A stretch of 64,000 nucleotides of DNA from assembly GCA_031459855.1 (NCBI GenBank), contig JAVKHP010000001.1:1701808-1765807 (forward strand), in the 5' to 3' direction. The translations under genes and the position numbers were made by a program. Of the stretch, positions 17,156 to 25,366 are shown one piece after another. A model generated the notes under the pieces. The model was not told the DNA's origin, made no database searches, and worked only from the letters and a program-made list of their open reading frames with translations. Within the stretch, counting starts at the first letter, position 1. Every line of letters starts with the position of its first letter. This DNA comes from Armatimonadota bacterium (GTDB taxonomy: Bacteria; Sysuimicrobiota; Sysuimicrobiia; Sysuimicrobiales; Humicultoraceae).

Positions 17156-18541
17156 ATGGACGAGCTCGGCACCAGACTCCCTGAGATCCGCGTGACTCCG
17201 CCGGGGCCGCGCAGCCGCGCGCTGCTCGACCGGCTGCGGCCCGTCGAGTCGCCCGCGGCGCTGTGGGCCGAGCCGCCCGAGGTCCCGGTCGTGTGGGCTC
17301 GTGCCCGCGGCGCCAACGTTGAGGACGCCGACGGCAACGTGCTCATCGACTGGACCGCCGGCTTCTCGGTGGCCATCGCCGGGCACGGGAACCCGGCCAT
17401 CGTCGCGGCGGTCAAGGAGCAGGCCGACCGCCTGCTGCACGCCCAGGGCGTGCTCAACGCGTCCGACCGCCGCGTCGAGCTGGTGGAGCGGCTCGCGGCT
17501 CTGGTCCCGAGACCGCTCGAGGTCGTGCACTTGACGACTACCGGCTCGGAGGCCATCGACGTCGCGCTGAAGACCGCGGTGCTCGCCACCGGTCGCACGC
17601 GCTTCCTGGCCTTCCAGGACGGTTACCACGGGAAGGGCCTGGCCGGCACCAGCCTCTCGGCGAACCGCAAGTTTCGCGCGCCGTTCGCGCCCGTGCTCGC
17701 CAACGCCACGCACCTGCCGTTCCCCTACGCGTACCGCAGCGTATTCGGCGGGACACCGCAGGAGTGCACCGACCGGTGCCTGGCGTACATCGCCGACCTG
17801 ATGGACAATCCTGCGAGTGGCCTGGTCGGCATCGCCGCGATGATCGTCGAGCCCGTGCAGGGCAACGGCGGCTGGATCGTCCCGCCGCCGTCGTTCCTGC
17901 GGGGCCTGCGGGCGCTGTGCGACCGCCACGGCATCCTGCTCATCACCGACGAGATCATCACCGGCTTCGGTCGCACCGGCCGGTGGTTCGCCTGCGAGCA
18001 CAGCGACGTGACGCCCGACCTGATGGTGTGCGGCAAGGGCATGGCCAGCGGGCTGCCGATCTCGGCGGTCATCGGCACCCACGAGGTCATGCGCCACTGG
18101 CGGCCGATGTTGCAGACGAGCACCTTCCTGGGCCATCCCCTGGGATGCGCTGCCGCGCTGGCCTCGATCGGCGAGATCGAGCGGCTGGGCCTGGTGCCGC
18201 GCGCGGCGGCGCTGGGCGAGCGGTTCTACGCCGCCCTGCAGCGGCTGGCCGGCCGGCACCCGCTCATCGGCGACGTGCGCGGGCTGGGCATGATGCAGGC
18301 GATCGAGCTCGTCACCGATCGTGAGACGAAGGCGCCGGCGGCGGCCGAGGCCGCGGCCGTCGTGGCCGGCGCCCTGCGGCGGGGGCTGCTCATCAACAAC
18401 CGCGGCGGGCGGCTGGGCAACGTGCTGAAGTTCTCGCCGCCGCTTGTCATCACCGAGGTGCAGCTCGAGACAGGGCTGCAGATCCTGGACGAGGCGATCG
18501 AGGAGGTGGAAGCCCGGATGCCCGGGCGGATGACGGTGTAG
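17156..18541 (+). CDS. Class III aminotransferase (PLP-dependent), second copy
   Basis: This 461-residue fold-type I aminotransferase shows TTGSEAIDVALKTAVLATGR, the aspartate-containing LLITDEIITGFGRTGRWF, and the Schiff-base lysine near residue 294 in MVCGKGMASGLPISAV. ATG 17156 is selected because GGAGGA lies 7 bases upstream; an earlier in-frame ATG at 17138 has no such site. Relatives include ornithine, GABA and 2,2-dialkylglycine transaminases. It follows the transporter permeases by 22 bases and is followed by the second lyase, mirroring the gene set at 4706-11405. Amino donor unknown. Confidence 0.92.
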   Translation: MDELGTRLPEIRVTPPGPRSRALLDRLRPVESPAALWAEPPEVPVVWARARGANVEDADGNVLIDWTAGFSVAIAGHGNPAIVAAVKEQADRLLHAQGVLNASDRRVELVERLAALVPRPLEVVHLTTTGSEAIDVALKTAVLATGRTRFLAFQDGYHGKGLAGTSLSANRKFRAPFAPVLANATHLPFPYAYRSVFGGTPQECTDRCLAYIADLMDNPASGLVGIAAMIVEPVQGNGGWIVPPPSFLRGLRALCDRHGILLITDEIITGFGRTGRWFACEHSDVTPDLMVCGKGMASGLPISAVIGTHEVMRHWRPMLQTSTFLGHPLGCAAALASIGEIERLGLVPRAAALGERFYAALQRLAGRHPLIGDVRGLGMMQAIELVTDRETKAPAAAEAAAVVAGALRRGLLINNRGGRLGNVLKFSPPLVITEVQLETGLQILDEAIEEVEARMPGRMTV

Positions 18542-18655
18542 GGGCACGACGGAGGCCAGTCGCGCGCGGAACCGCGCGCACGCCGACAGGGTCGCACTCG
18601 GTTCAGAATCATGCGCGGGGACGGAGGTCAGGTCGTACACAGGGGAGGGAGTCGA

Positions 18656-19576
18656 ATGGGGAGAGGGCTGCCGTGGGAAGGGGTCTTCGCGGCCATCATC
18701 ACACCGTTTGATGAGGACGGACGGATCGACGAGAAGGGCTTCTCGACCATCGTCGAGCGCTTCACCGAGTGGGGGATCCACGGACTGGTCATCGCCGGCC
18801 ACAACGGCGAGTCGTGGGCGCTGCGGGCCGGCGAGCGGTCGCGCTTGGTGCGGCTCGCCCGCGGGGTCTTCGGCGATCGGTTGCCGGTGGTGGTGGGCAT
18901 CGACGCTGTGGCGCCGGCCGAGATCATCGAGGAGGCCCACCAGGTGCTCGACGCCGGGGCCGACGGCATCATGGTGGAGCCGCCTTTCCTGGTGACGACC
19001 GCAACCCGCGACGAGACGCTGACGCGCTACCGCGCGGTGCTCGACGGCGCCGGGTGCCCGGTCCTCGTCTACAACAACCCGCGCCGCACCCAGATCAACC
19101 TGACCCTGGACATCACGGTCGAGCTAGCTCGCCACGAGCGGGTCGTGGGCGTCAAGGAGAGCGTGCGCGACCTGGCGCACCTGATCATGCTCATCAGGCA
19201 GGTCGGCGACGACGCGACGGTGTTCGTCGGGCCGGCGCCGTTCATACTGCCCGGCCTGATCATGGGCGCGAAGGGCTTCATCAGCTCGGGCCCCCTCGAG
19301 CTGCTCGGGCCCAGGGGCGTCGAACTTTACGAGGCCGCGCGGGCCGGCGACCTGGAGCGCGCGCGGCCGCTAGCGTACACGGCCACCGCGATGTACCCTG
19401 TGCTCTTCGGGATCGGCACCTGGCCGGCATCGCTGAAGGCGGCGATGAAGATGCTCGGCCTGCCCGCGGGCGTGCCGCGGGCGCCGGTGCTGCCGCTCGA
19501 TCGGCAGGCCACCGAGAAGCTGCGCCAGCACATGATCGAGCTGGGAATTCTGCAAGGCGCGGCCGCGCGGGCGTGA
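18656..19576 (+). CDS. Dihydrodipicolinate synthase family lyase/deaminase (second copy)
   Basis: This 306-residue paralogue of the protein at 4706 is collinear with it: Schiff-base lysine K167 (GVKESVRDL) and tyrosine Y139 (VLVYNNP) fall at the same positions. The substrate loop is different, AGHNGES at 47-53, in place of TGCTGE, so the two probably act on different 2-oxo acids. ATG 18656 follows AGGGGAGGG. The frame extends 15 codons further upstream without a better start. The protein lies between an aminotransferase and an MFS transporter and is most likely a catabolic aldolase or dehydratase rather than a lysine biosynthesis enzyme. Confidence 0.88.
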   Translation: MGRGLPWEGVFAAIITPFDEDGRIDEKGFSTIVERFTEWGIHGLVIAGHNGESWALRAGERSRLVRLARGVFGDRLPVVVGIDAVAPAEIIEEAHQVLDAGADGIMVEPPFLVTTATRDETLTRYRAVLDGAGCPVLVYNNPRRTQINLTLDITVELARHERVVGVKESVRDLAHLIMLIRQVGDDATVFVGPAPFILPGLIMGAKGFISSGPLELLGPRGVELYEAARAGDLERARPLAYTATAMYPVLFGIGTWPASLKAAMKMLGLPAGVPRAPVLPLDRQATEKLRQHMIELGILQGAAARA

Positions 19577-19595
19577 TCGCGCGGCCCCGGCGCTG

Positions 19596-20840
19596 ATGCC
19601 GGCCTGGACGCCGGCCCTGCCGATCCGCGCCCGGCCGGGTCGCGAGGGCGAGGCGTGGCGCCTGCTGGTCTTGCTCTTCACCGAGGCGCTCTCGTCGTAC
19701 ATGCTGCGCCCGGTCGTCCCGCTGCTCGCCGTGGCGCTCGGCGCGGGGCCGGCGATCGCCGGGACGCTGCTCGCGACGCAGGAAGCCGTCTCGGCCCTGG
19801 TCCGTATCCCAGCCGGCGCGATGGCGGTCGTCGTGGGACGCCGGTCGGTGCTGCTGGTCTGCTTCGTGGGCGGGATGCTGGCCGCCGCGCTCTTCGTCCT
19901 GGCCCCGTCGATCGGCTGGCTGTTCCTGGCGCAGGTGCTGTGGGGCGCGTCTACGGCGTCGTTCTGGCCGGTGCAGTGGGCCTACCTGACCGACCTGGCG
20001 ATGCCGCAGCAGAACGCCGCGGTCGTCGGGTTCGGGATGGGCGTCAGCGGCCTGGGGCTCCTGGTCGGCCCGCTGGCGGGCGGCGCAGCAGCCGATGCCT
20101 GGGGGATGCGGGCGCCATTTGCCCTGGTGGGGTTCCTGATGGTGGCTTCATTCGCCGTGGTCTGGATGCTGCCGCGCTGGACCGGCCGGACGGCCGCGGG
20201 CGAGCTTCTGCTGTTGGGCGCCGCGCGCGCGGGCCGGCGGGCCCTGGCGATGCTGCGCCACAGGCCCGTGGCCGCTTCATGCGCCGGCAGCTTCATCAAC
20301 CAGACCGTCGACGGCGCGTCCACGGTCTTCATCCCGCTGCAGCTCCACGCGGCGGGGTTGCCCATCGCCGCGATCGGTGCCCTGATCACGATGCGCAAGG
20401 CGACGACCGTGCTCATGCGGTTCCTGTTCCCGGCGCTCAACCGGCGCCTGCCCCTCAGCGCAATCGTCGCCGCGGGGTTCGCACTCGACCTGGGCGGGCT
20501 CACGGCATTCGCGCTAGCCGGGCAGTGGTGGTGGCTGGCGCTCGCGGCGCTGGTCTCGGGGACCGGCGGCGGGGTCGGCGAGCCGGCCGCGAAGACCCTG
20601 GTCGCCAACTCGACGCGCGACGAGCAGCGCGACCTGGGGCTGAGCGTTGAGGGCACCGCGCTCGTGATCGGCCGGGCGACAGGGGCGGTGGGACTGGGTG
20701 TGCTCGCCGCCACGGCGGGCGTGACCAGCGCCATGCTGGCGGCCATGCTCATGCTGGCCGGGCTGGCGACCGGCGTGGCGCTCTGGTGGCGTCAGGTCGA
20801 GCGGCCGCGGCCCGCGGCCGCGATGGCGTTCGGCAATTGA
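19596..20840 (+). CDS. Major facilitator superfamily transporter
   Basis: This 414-residue inner-membrane protein has about twelve hydrophobic helices. The N-terminal half contains EALSSYMLRPVVPLLAVALG and the loop GAMAVVVGRRSVLL, a variant of the MFS loop 2-3 motif. A hydrophilic central linker lies around residues 190-215 (RWTGRTAAGELLLLG). It starts 19 bases after the lyase stop and has only a weak ribosome site, consistent with read-through translation in the same operon. Direction and substrate cannot be judged; export or import of a pathway compound is likely from context. Confidence 0.85.
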   Translation: MPAWTPALPIRARPGREGEAWRLLVLLFTEALSSYMLRPVVPLLAVALGAGPAIAGTLLATQEAVSALVRIPAGAMAVVVGRRSVLLVCFVGGMLAAALFVLAPSIGWLFLAQVLWGASTASFWPVQWAYLTDLAMPQQNAAVVGFGMGVSGLGLLVGPLAGGAAADAWGMRAPFALVGFLMVASFAVVWMLPRWTGRTAAGELLLLGAARAGRRALAMLRHRPVAASCAGSFINQTVDGASTVFIPLQLHAAGLPIAAIGALITMRKATTVLMRFLFPALNRRLPLSAIVAAGFALDLGGLTAFALAGQWWWLALAALVSGTGGGVGEPAAKTLVANSTRDEQRDLGLSVEGTALVIGRATGAVGLGVLAATAGVTSAMLAAMLMLAGLATGVALWWRQVERPRPAAAMAFGN

Positions 20841-20897
20841 GCGGGTTCGAGGAGGTTGAATGGCGTTCGGAGACGAGCCAGTCGAGGAGGTCGCGTG

Positions 20898-22601
20898 GTG
20901 GCGACGTGCGCCGAGATCATCACCGATGAGCTGAAGCACCTGGGCGTCCGGCACTTCTTCCTGCTCACCGGAGGCGACCACGCGCTCTGGGTGAGCTTCA
21001 AGCGCGCGGGCATCCACCAGGTGCTGGCCCGCAGCGAGCACGCCGCGGTCTACATGGCCGACGCGTACGCGCGCCTCACGCAGGAGCCGGCCTGCGTCTA
21101 CGGGCAGTACGGCCCGGGTGCCGCCAACGTCGCAGGCAGCCTGGCCGAGCCGTGGTGGTCATCGAGCCCCGTGGTCGCCCTGCTCTCGACCATGCGGCGG
21201 CCCCACCGGTACCGCTTCGAGTACCAGGAGCTCGACCAGCTGCCGCTCTTCGCGCCCGTGACCAAGTGGCAGGCCGAGGCAGCCATCCCCGCGCAGATCC
21301 CGCACCTGATCCGGGCCGGGCTGCTGCGCTCGGTCACCGGGAATCCCGGCCCGGTGTACATCGGGATCCCCAACGACCTCACCGGCGCGCCCTACGACGG
21401 CGAAGATCCCGCCCCCTCCCGCCGCGCCCTGCCGCGGTCGCTGCGGTTCCCGCTGCACCGCCCGAAGGCACCGGCCGAGACCGTAGCCCTGGCGGCGCGG
21501 CTGCTCGCGCGGGCGGCGCGCCCGGTGATCCTGGCCGGCAACGGGGTGCACGCCTCTGGTGCCTATGCCGAGCTGCTCACCCTGATCGAGCGCCTAGGCG
21601 CGCCACTGGTGACCAGCCTGGCCGGCAAGGGCGCGATCCCAGAGGACCACCCGCTCGCCATGGGCACCGTGGGCCGCTACTCGCGCACGTACGCCAACCG
21701 CTGCATGCAGGACGCCGACGTGATCCTTGCGGTCGGCAGCCGGCTTGGCGGCCTGGTGACCGACTCGTACCGGCTGGTCGGACCAGAGTGCACCGTCATC
21801 CACGCCGACATCGACCCCGAAGCCATCGGTCACAACTTCTCCACGGCCATCGGCGCCCAGGCCGACGCGCGGACCTTCCTGGAGGACCTGCTCGCGGCCC
21901 TGGACAGCGCGCGCGAGCTCGACCGCCATCGAGACGACCGCGCGCGCTGGGCCGGACAGGCTCTGGAGGAGAAGGCGGCTTGGCAGCGGAGGTTCGCCGA
22001 GGTGGCCTCGCGCGATGGCATGCCGATGCGGCCCGAGGCGCTGGTCCAGGCGCTGCAGGACGTCATGCCGCCCGAAGGCTTGCTGCTCGCCGACACGGGC
22101 TACGCCGCCGCGTGGGTCGGCGCGCTCTACGAGGTGCGCACCGCCGGCCGCGGGTTCGTGCGGTCAGACGGGTCGCTGGGCTGGGCGTTCCCGGCCAGCC
22201 TCGGCGCGAAGCTGGCCGCCCCATCGCGGCCTATCGTGGCGGTGACCGGCGACGGCGGCTTCGGCTACCACGTCGGCGAGCTCGAGACCGCCGTGCGGCT
22301 GCGGCTGCCGGTAATCGTCATCGTGCTGAACAACAGCTCCCTCGCCTTCGAGTACCACATCCAGAAGCTGCTCTACGGCGACCCCGTGTTCGAGGTGGAC
22401 GACTTTGCGGACGTGGATCACGGCGCCGTGGCGCGCGCGTTCGGGGCTGACGGGGTCCGGGTGCGCACTCCGGCGGAGTTCCGCCAGGCGTTTGGGCGGG
22501 CGCTCGCGGCCGGCCGGCCGGTGGTGATCGACGCGATTATCGACAAGGACGCGATCGCGCCGGTCACACGATATGACGCGATCCGGGAAAGAGAGCTGTA
22601 G
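20898..22601 (+). CDS. Thiamine diphosphate-dependent enzyme (acetolactate synthase-like)
   Basis: This protein of about 567 residues has the three-domain ThDP architecture. The catalytic glutamate is E47 (ARSEHAAVYMADAYAR), a central FAD/nucleotide-like domain contains VILAGNGVHASGAY, and the C-terminal ThDP motif starts with GDGGFGYHVGELETA near residue 451 and ends with LNNSS about 27 residues later. GTG 20898 (or 20895) is chosen because GAGGAGG lies just upstream; an earlier TTG 20856 is less likely. The family includes acetolactate synthase, 2-oxo acid decarboxylases and sulfoacetaldehyde acetyltransferase. No small regulatory IlvN subunit gene follows, so a catabolic decarboxylase or lyase is favoured. 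It ends the island. Confidence 0.88.
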   Translation: MATCAEIITDELKHLGVRHFFLLTGGDHALWVSFKRAGIHQVLARSEHAAVYMADAYARLTQEPACVYGQYGPGAANVAGSLAEPWWSSSPVVALLSTMRRPHRYRFEYQELDQLPLFAPVTKWQAEAAIPAQIPHLIRAGLLRSVTGNPGPVYIGIPNDLTGAPYDGEDPAPSRRALPRSLRFPLHRPKAPAETVALAARLLARAARPVILAGNGVHASGAYAELLTLIERLGAPLVTSLAGKGAIPEDHPLAMGTVGRYSRTYANRCMQDADVILAVGSRLGGLVTDSYRLVGPECTVIHADIDPEAIGHNFSTAIGAQADARTFLEDLLAALDSARELDRHRDDRARWAGQALEEKAAWQRRFAEVASRDGMPMRPEALVQALQDVMPPEGLLLADTGYAAAWVGALYEVRTAGRGFVRSDGSLGWAFPASLGAKLAAPSRPIVAVTGDGGFGYHVGELETAVRLRLPVIVIVLNNSSLAFEYHIQKLLYGDPVFEVDDFADVDHGAVARAFGADGVRVRTPAEFRQAFGRALAAGRPVVIDAIIDKDAIAPVTRYDAIREREL

Positions 22602-22660
22602 GCCATAGGGCCCCTGGTCGCGTCGGTCGCGCCCGTCGCGTCCGGTCGCGTCGCCTGGCG

Positions 22661-22722
22661 TGCCCAGGTTCAGATAGATCCGAAACACCCTGACTGACTG
22701 AGGATGTTGAAGCTCAAGCGCC
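22661..22722 (+). mobile_element. Solo end of the IS481-type element (remnant)
   Basis: These 62 bases repeat, in inverted orientation, the end of the complete element at 25003-25060. They start with the same terminal repeat (tgcccaggttcagatagatc) and run to the shared gctcaagcgcc. The only difference is four extra bases, a second copy of gact. The similarity stops abruptly at 22722, where a phage terminase frame begins. Just before it, 22617-22656 holds a short imperfect tandem repeat of a ggtcgcgtc-like unit. Confidence 0.85.
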
Positions 22723-23497
22723 ACCTCAATCTGTTGGGAGGTCCGGCAGGCCGCCCAGCAGGAACCGGACTGGTACTTCTCGACCCGTGAGCACTGCGCA
22801 TCCTGGATCTCCGAGACCTGGCTGGCACAGCAGCGTCGGACGCTCCCCCCCTCACGTATTCGCGCGGCTCCACGAGTCACGGTGGGTCGAGGGTGCCGGG
22901 GCTTTCCTGCTAGCCGCCGAGGTAGACGCGATCTTCGACCACACTCTGCGGCTGGCGGCCCAGCGCACGGCCGACGTCGCCCATGCCATCGGCCTCGACC
23001 TAGGGCTTGTGCGCGATCGCAATGCAGCCTGTGTTGCGCACAGGAATCAACAGACCGGCCATGTTGTCGTAGACGACATCCGCACGTGGACGGGTCGGCC
23101 TGGAGCATCGGTGGATCTGGTGGACGTGGAGGCCGAGGTGGCGGGGCTGGCCCAGATCTTTGGCGCATCAGTCGTCATAGACCCCTATCAGGCTGCACTG
23201 CTCGGACAGCGTCTCCATCGGGCAGCGGTCAGGGTCATGGAGCACCCGTTTACGGCGGAGAGCCGACGGCGCTTGTTTGGTCTCCTGCTCCAGCTCGTCA
23301 AAGACCGTCACCTGCGCTGCTTCCCCCACAATGACCTGCAACGCGAACTGCTCGCTCTGGAGGTCTCGGAGACTGCCAGCGGGTGGCGCGTGGATCACCG
23401 GCTAGGCCGGCACGACGACCACGTGGTGGCGTGGGCGGCCCAGGCGCTGACGGCCACGCGAGAACTGATCTACGGGGTAGACTACGGCATCTGCTGA
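22723..23497 (+). pseudogene. Phage terminase large subunit, truncated and frameshifted
   Basis: Only the C-terminal half remains. A first frame from 22723 reads QEPDWYFSTREH and ends with WLAQQRRTLPP; the protein then continues in the next frame from about 22850 as HVFARLHESRWVEGAGAFL. The break falls in a run of seven C at 22845-22851; six would restore one frame. The rest is the RNase H-like nuclease domain of large terminases with acidic residues in IGLDLGLVRDRN, VVIDPYQA and RHDDHVVAWAAQAL. The N-terminal ATPase part is missing, cut at the solo IS end. Terminases cut and package phage DNA; this relic cannot do so. A start at GTG 22787 would give a 236-residue product, but in a frame that only becomes terminase-like after the C run. 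Confidence 0.8.
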
Positions 23498-23874
23498 CCG
23501 TTGGGTCCCCTGGCGCCGGTCACCTCGTCCGCCTCGGCGGTCAGGCGGCGTAGCCACCAGGTGTAGGCCTGGAGAGTGGCTTCGGCGCAGCCGATGACGC
23601 GCATGGTCGGCAGAGGCGTCCCGCAGGGCCATGGCGCGGCGTACCCGTTGAACGTGCCTCAGGTTCATCCTCGTTCGCCTCTCCCGCTGTCATGCTCGAT
23701 TGGCTGCAGTTTGGCTGCAGTAGAGCCTCTAGAGGGCTTCAAGCTGTGCCTGAGAGCGCCGGCTAGAATGCCCACTGCATGCGCACTTGCGCCATCAGGA
23801 TGCCCAAAACCCTTGGTGTATGGGCCTTTTTGCGAGGATGACGGCTGGAATGCTGATTCTGAACGGTTCTTGGC
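23498..23874. other. Intergenic relic between terminase fragment and tRNA fragment
   Basis: No convincing gene. On the minus strand a 40-codon frame (23482-23604) reads MRVIGCAEATLQAYTWWL at its start and could be the end of a degraded phage-type gene, but I do not recognise it. The direct repeat ggctgcagtttggctgcagt occurs near 23702-23721. The stretch probably belongs to the same decayed integrative element as the terminase. Confidence 0.4.
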
Positions 23875-24878
23875 TGGTGGAGACGAGGGGATTCGAACCC
23901 CCGACCCCCCTGGTTGCAAACCAGGTTGTACTGGCTCAGTAGCTCCGAAACACTTTCCTCCTTTCGCTGCTGGGTTTGCCAGCGGGTGACGTACTCCTGC
24001 GGTGTTTGGTACTGAAGGGCCTGGTGAGGCCGGACGGTGTTGTAGACCTGCTCCCAGGCCTGGAGCAGGGCATTGTGCTCAGCCAGGGAGTCGGGCACCT
24101 CTACCAGGTCGTAGAACTCCTCCTGCACCGTCCGGTGGGCGCGCTCGACATGGCCGTTCAGTTTCGGGCTCCGGGGCGGCAGCACGAACAGCCGACTCCC
24201 CAGGGCCTTGCACGCCTCCTCGAACCGCGCCTTGAACTCACTGCCTCCGTCGATCTGGATCGCCCGCACCGGGAACCCCAACCGGGGCAACGCCTTCCGC
24301 AGCACCCATGCCGCCGCCCGGCTGCTGCCCTGCGCGTGGGCTGCCAGCACCCCCGTGCGGCTGACGACATCGGTGGCCGTGAAGTGAATCCGCCGCAGCC
24401 CCGGCCGGACCTCGATCGGCGTGCTGTCGATCTGCACCAGATCCCCCGGCGCCCGGGGGACGTAGTCCCAGGGCTTCCGCTGCGCCCAGCGCCGCCGCCG
24501 GCTCCGACGCTGGCGTCGAAGCTGCTGCACCCGCACCACCGCCGGTTCCCGGAGCTGTCCCACTGCCCGCAGCCGGCTCAACGTCCGGCCCACCGTCGAC
24601 GCCGAGACCACCCAGCCCTCCCGCTGCAGCAGCCAGGCCAGCTTCGCCTTCCCCCACCGGGGATAGGCCTCCCGTAGCGCTCGGATCCGCCCCACCAGCG
24701 CAGGCGGTGTCTGGGGCTGCCGCACCCGCCGCGGCCGTCGGGTCCGCCGCTCGTCCTCCAGGCTCTCCAGCCGCCGCGGGTGATACCGACGCCACCACCG
24801 GTAGAACGTCGCCGGACTGATCCCAAAGTGCCGACAGGTCAGCCGGGCGTTCCCGCCATGGGCCAGATAGAAGTCCAT
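23763..24878 (-). CDS. IS481-family DDE transposase, running past the element end
   Basis: The frame of 371 residues has an N-terminal helix-turn-helix (CRHFGISPATFYRWWRRY near residue 17) and an rve-type DDE core: QIDSTPIEVRP, IQIDGGSEFKARF and GHVERAHRTVQEEF. The tail reading NTVRPHQALQYQTPQEY is typical for IS481. Translation continues through the terminal repeat and into the neighbouring tRNA fragment (CNQGGRGFESPRLH) before stopping at 23763, so about 50 C-terminal residues are not native. The 5' side is unclear: the frame is open upstream (LSREARQRLRW precedes the first Met) but has no ATG or GTG there, and another frame starting at 25021 overlaps it. The transposase may therefore be damaged or need a frameshift. 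Confidence 0.85.
   Translation of the reverse strand: MDFYLAHGGNARLTCRHFGISPATFYRWWRRYHPRRLESLEDERRTRRPRRVRQPQTPPALVGRIRALREAYPRWGKAKLAWLLQREGWVVSASTVGRTLSRLRAVGQLREPAVVRVQQLRRQRRSRRRRWAQRKPWDYVPRAPGDLVQIDSTPIEVRPGLRRIHFTATDVVSRTGVLAAHAQGSSRAAAWVLRKALPRLGFPVRAIQIDGGSEFKARFEEACKALGSRLFVLPPRSPKLNGHVERAHRTVQEEFYDLVEVPDSLAEHNALLQAWEQVYNTVRPHQALQYQTPQEYVTRWQTQQRKEESVSELLSQYNLVCNQGGRGFESPRLHQPRTVQNQHSSRHPRKKAHTPRVLGILMAQVRMQWAF
23802..23831 (+). terminator. Possible intrinsic terminator
   Basis: GCCCA (23802-23806) pairs with TGGGC (23821-23825), followed directly by CTTTTT. The stem is only 5 bp with a 14-base loop, so termination on the plus strand is possible but weak. It would end transcripts coming through the terminase relic. 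Confidence 0.3.
23875..23925 (-). pseudogene. 3' half of a tRNA-Ala (TGC) gene
   Basis: Read on the minus strand: a 5-bp anticodon stem CCTGG/CCAGG around the loop TTTGCAA (anticodon TGC), a variable region, a T-arm GGGGG-TTCGAAT-CCCCT, the acceptor 3' strand CGTCTCC, discriminator A and an encoded CCA end at 23875. The D-arm and acceptor 5' strand (expected GGAGACG) are missing on both sides of the IS. The fragment therefore cannot make a tRNA. Such a 3' half is what site-specific integration into tRNA genes leaves behind at one att site. Confidence 0.8.
23927..23953 (+). repeat. IS terminal inverted repeat (transposase 3' side)
   Basis: Starts tgtactggctcag and ends tccgaaacac. It aligns with the reverse complement of 25033-25060 with one gap. 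The transposase frame reads through it without a stop. Confidence 0.75.
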
Positions 24879-25032
24879 CCACCGCAGGCGCTGCCGAGCC
24901 TCCCGCGACAGCGAGGGCCCATCCGCACCCTGCGGCCTTCCGGGAGCACGATCTCCTGGACATTCATAGGGCCAGTATAGCCCCGGCGGACCGGCTTGAA
25001 ACGGCGCTTGAGCTTCAACATCCTCAGTCAGG

Positions 25033-25060
25033 GTGTTTCGGATCTATCTGAACCTGGGCA
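25033..25060 (-). repeat. IS terminal inverted repeat (transposase 5' side)
   Basis: On the minus strand it starts tgcccaggttcag and ends tccgaaacac. The identical 28 bases also begin the solo IS end at 22661. Confidence 0.8.
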
Positions 25061-25366
25061 CGGCTCCGGATGTCAGGCGCCTGGAGAACCACCCCCTCTG
25101 CAAGCCAGGGCCAGGACCGGAATGGGTCCTGGCTCCCATTGCGAGACCAGACCGCGACGCTGCTGCCTATGGAGCCGTGAGGTTCACACCGAAGTAGGCC
25201 CCGCTCCAGCGTACGCCACAGTTGGACGCTCCGCCGCACATGATCGTGGGATCGTAATCCCAGTTGATCGCTGCCATGTCTACTGCCAGCGGGGCGCCCC
25301 CTCGTCCTCCCGCGCCCGGCGTTGGAGGCACCTGCCGTTGCGTCGCGCCCCCCGTTCGTCGCCAGG
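25061..25366. other. Intergenic stretch between the IS and the molybdenum hydroxylase
   Basis: No recognised gene. A 36-codon minus-strand frame (25167-25277) reads MAAINWDYDPTIMCGGASNC at its start. It could be the tail of a lost gene but has no assignable family. The position downstream of the hydroxylase large subunit is where its FAD and 2Fe-2S subunits are often encoded; nothing of them is left here. Confidence 0.4.

Larger units (their letters stand above)
23927..25060 (-). mobile_element. IS481-type insertion sequence, about 1.13 kb
   Basis: The element is bounded by imperfect terminal inverted repeats at 23927-23953 and 25033-25060 (22 of 28 aligned positions match, both starting TG and ending in CCGAAACAC). 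It contains a single transposase gene on the minus strand. No matching direct target duplication is visible at the two junctions. One end abuts the tRNA-Ala fragment. A 62-base copy of the 25060 end is found in opposite orientation at 22661-22722. Confidence 0.8.

Noticed and set aside
23482-23604. Short minus-strand frame starting MRVIGCAEATLQ
   Set aside because: Forty codons, overlaps the terminase relic and no family is recognisable; mentioned only in the region entry.
23921-25066. Target-site duplication flanking the IS481 element
   Set aside because: Bases next to the two ends (aaccaggt and cggctccg) do not match, so a simple recent insertion cannot be shown.
25167-25277. 36-codon minus-strand frame starting MAAINWDYDPT
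   Set aside because: Too short and without ribosome site or family; may be a gene remnant.
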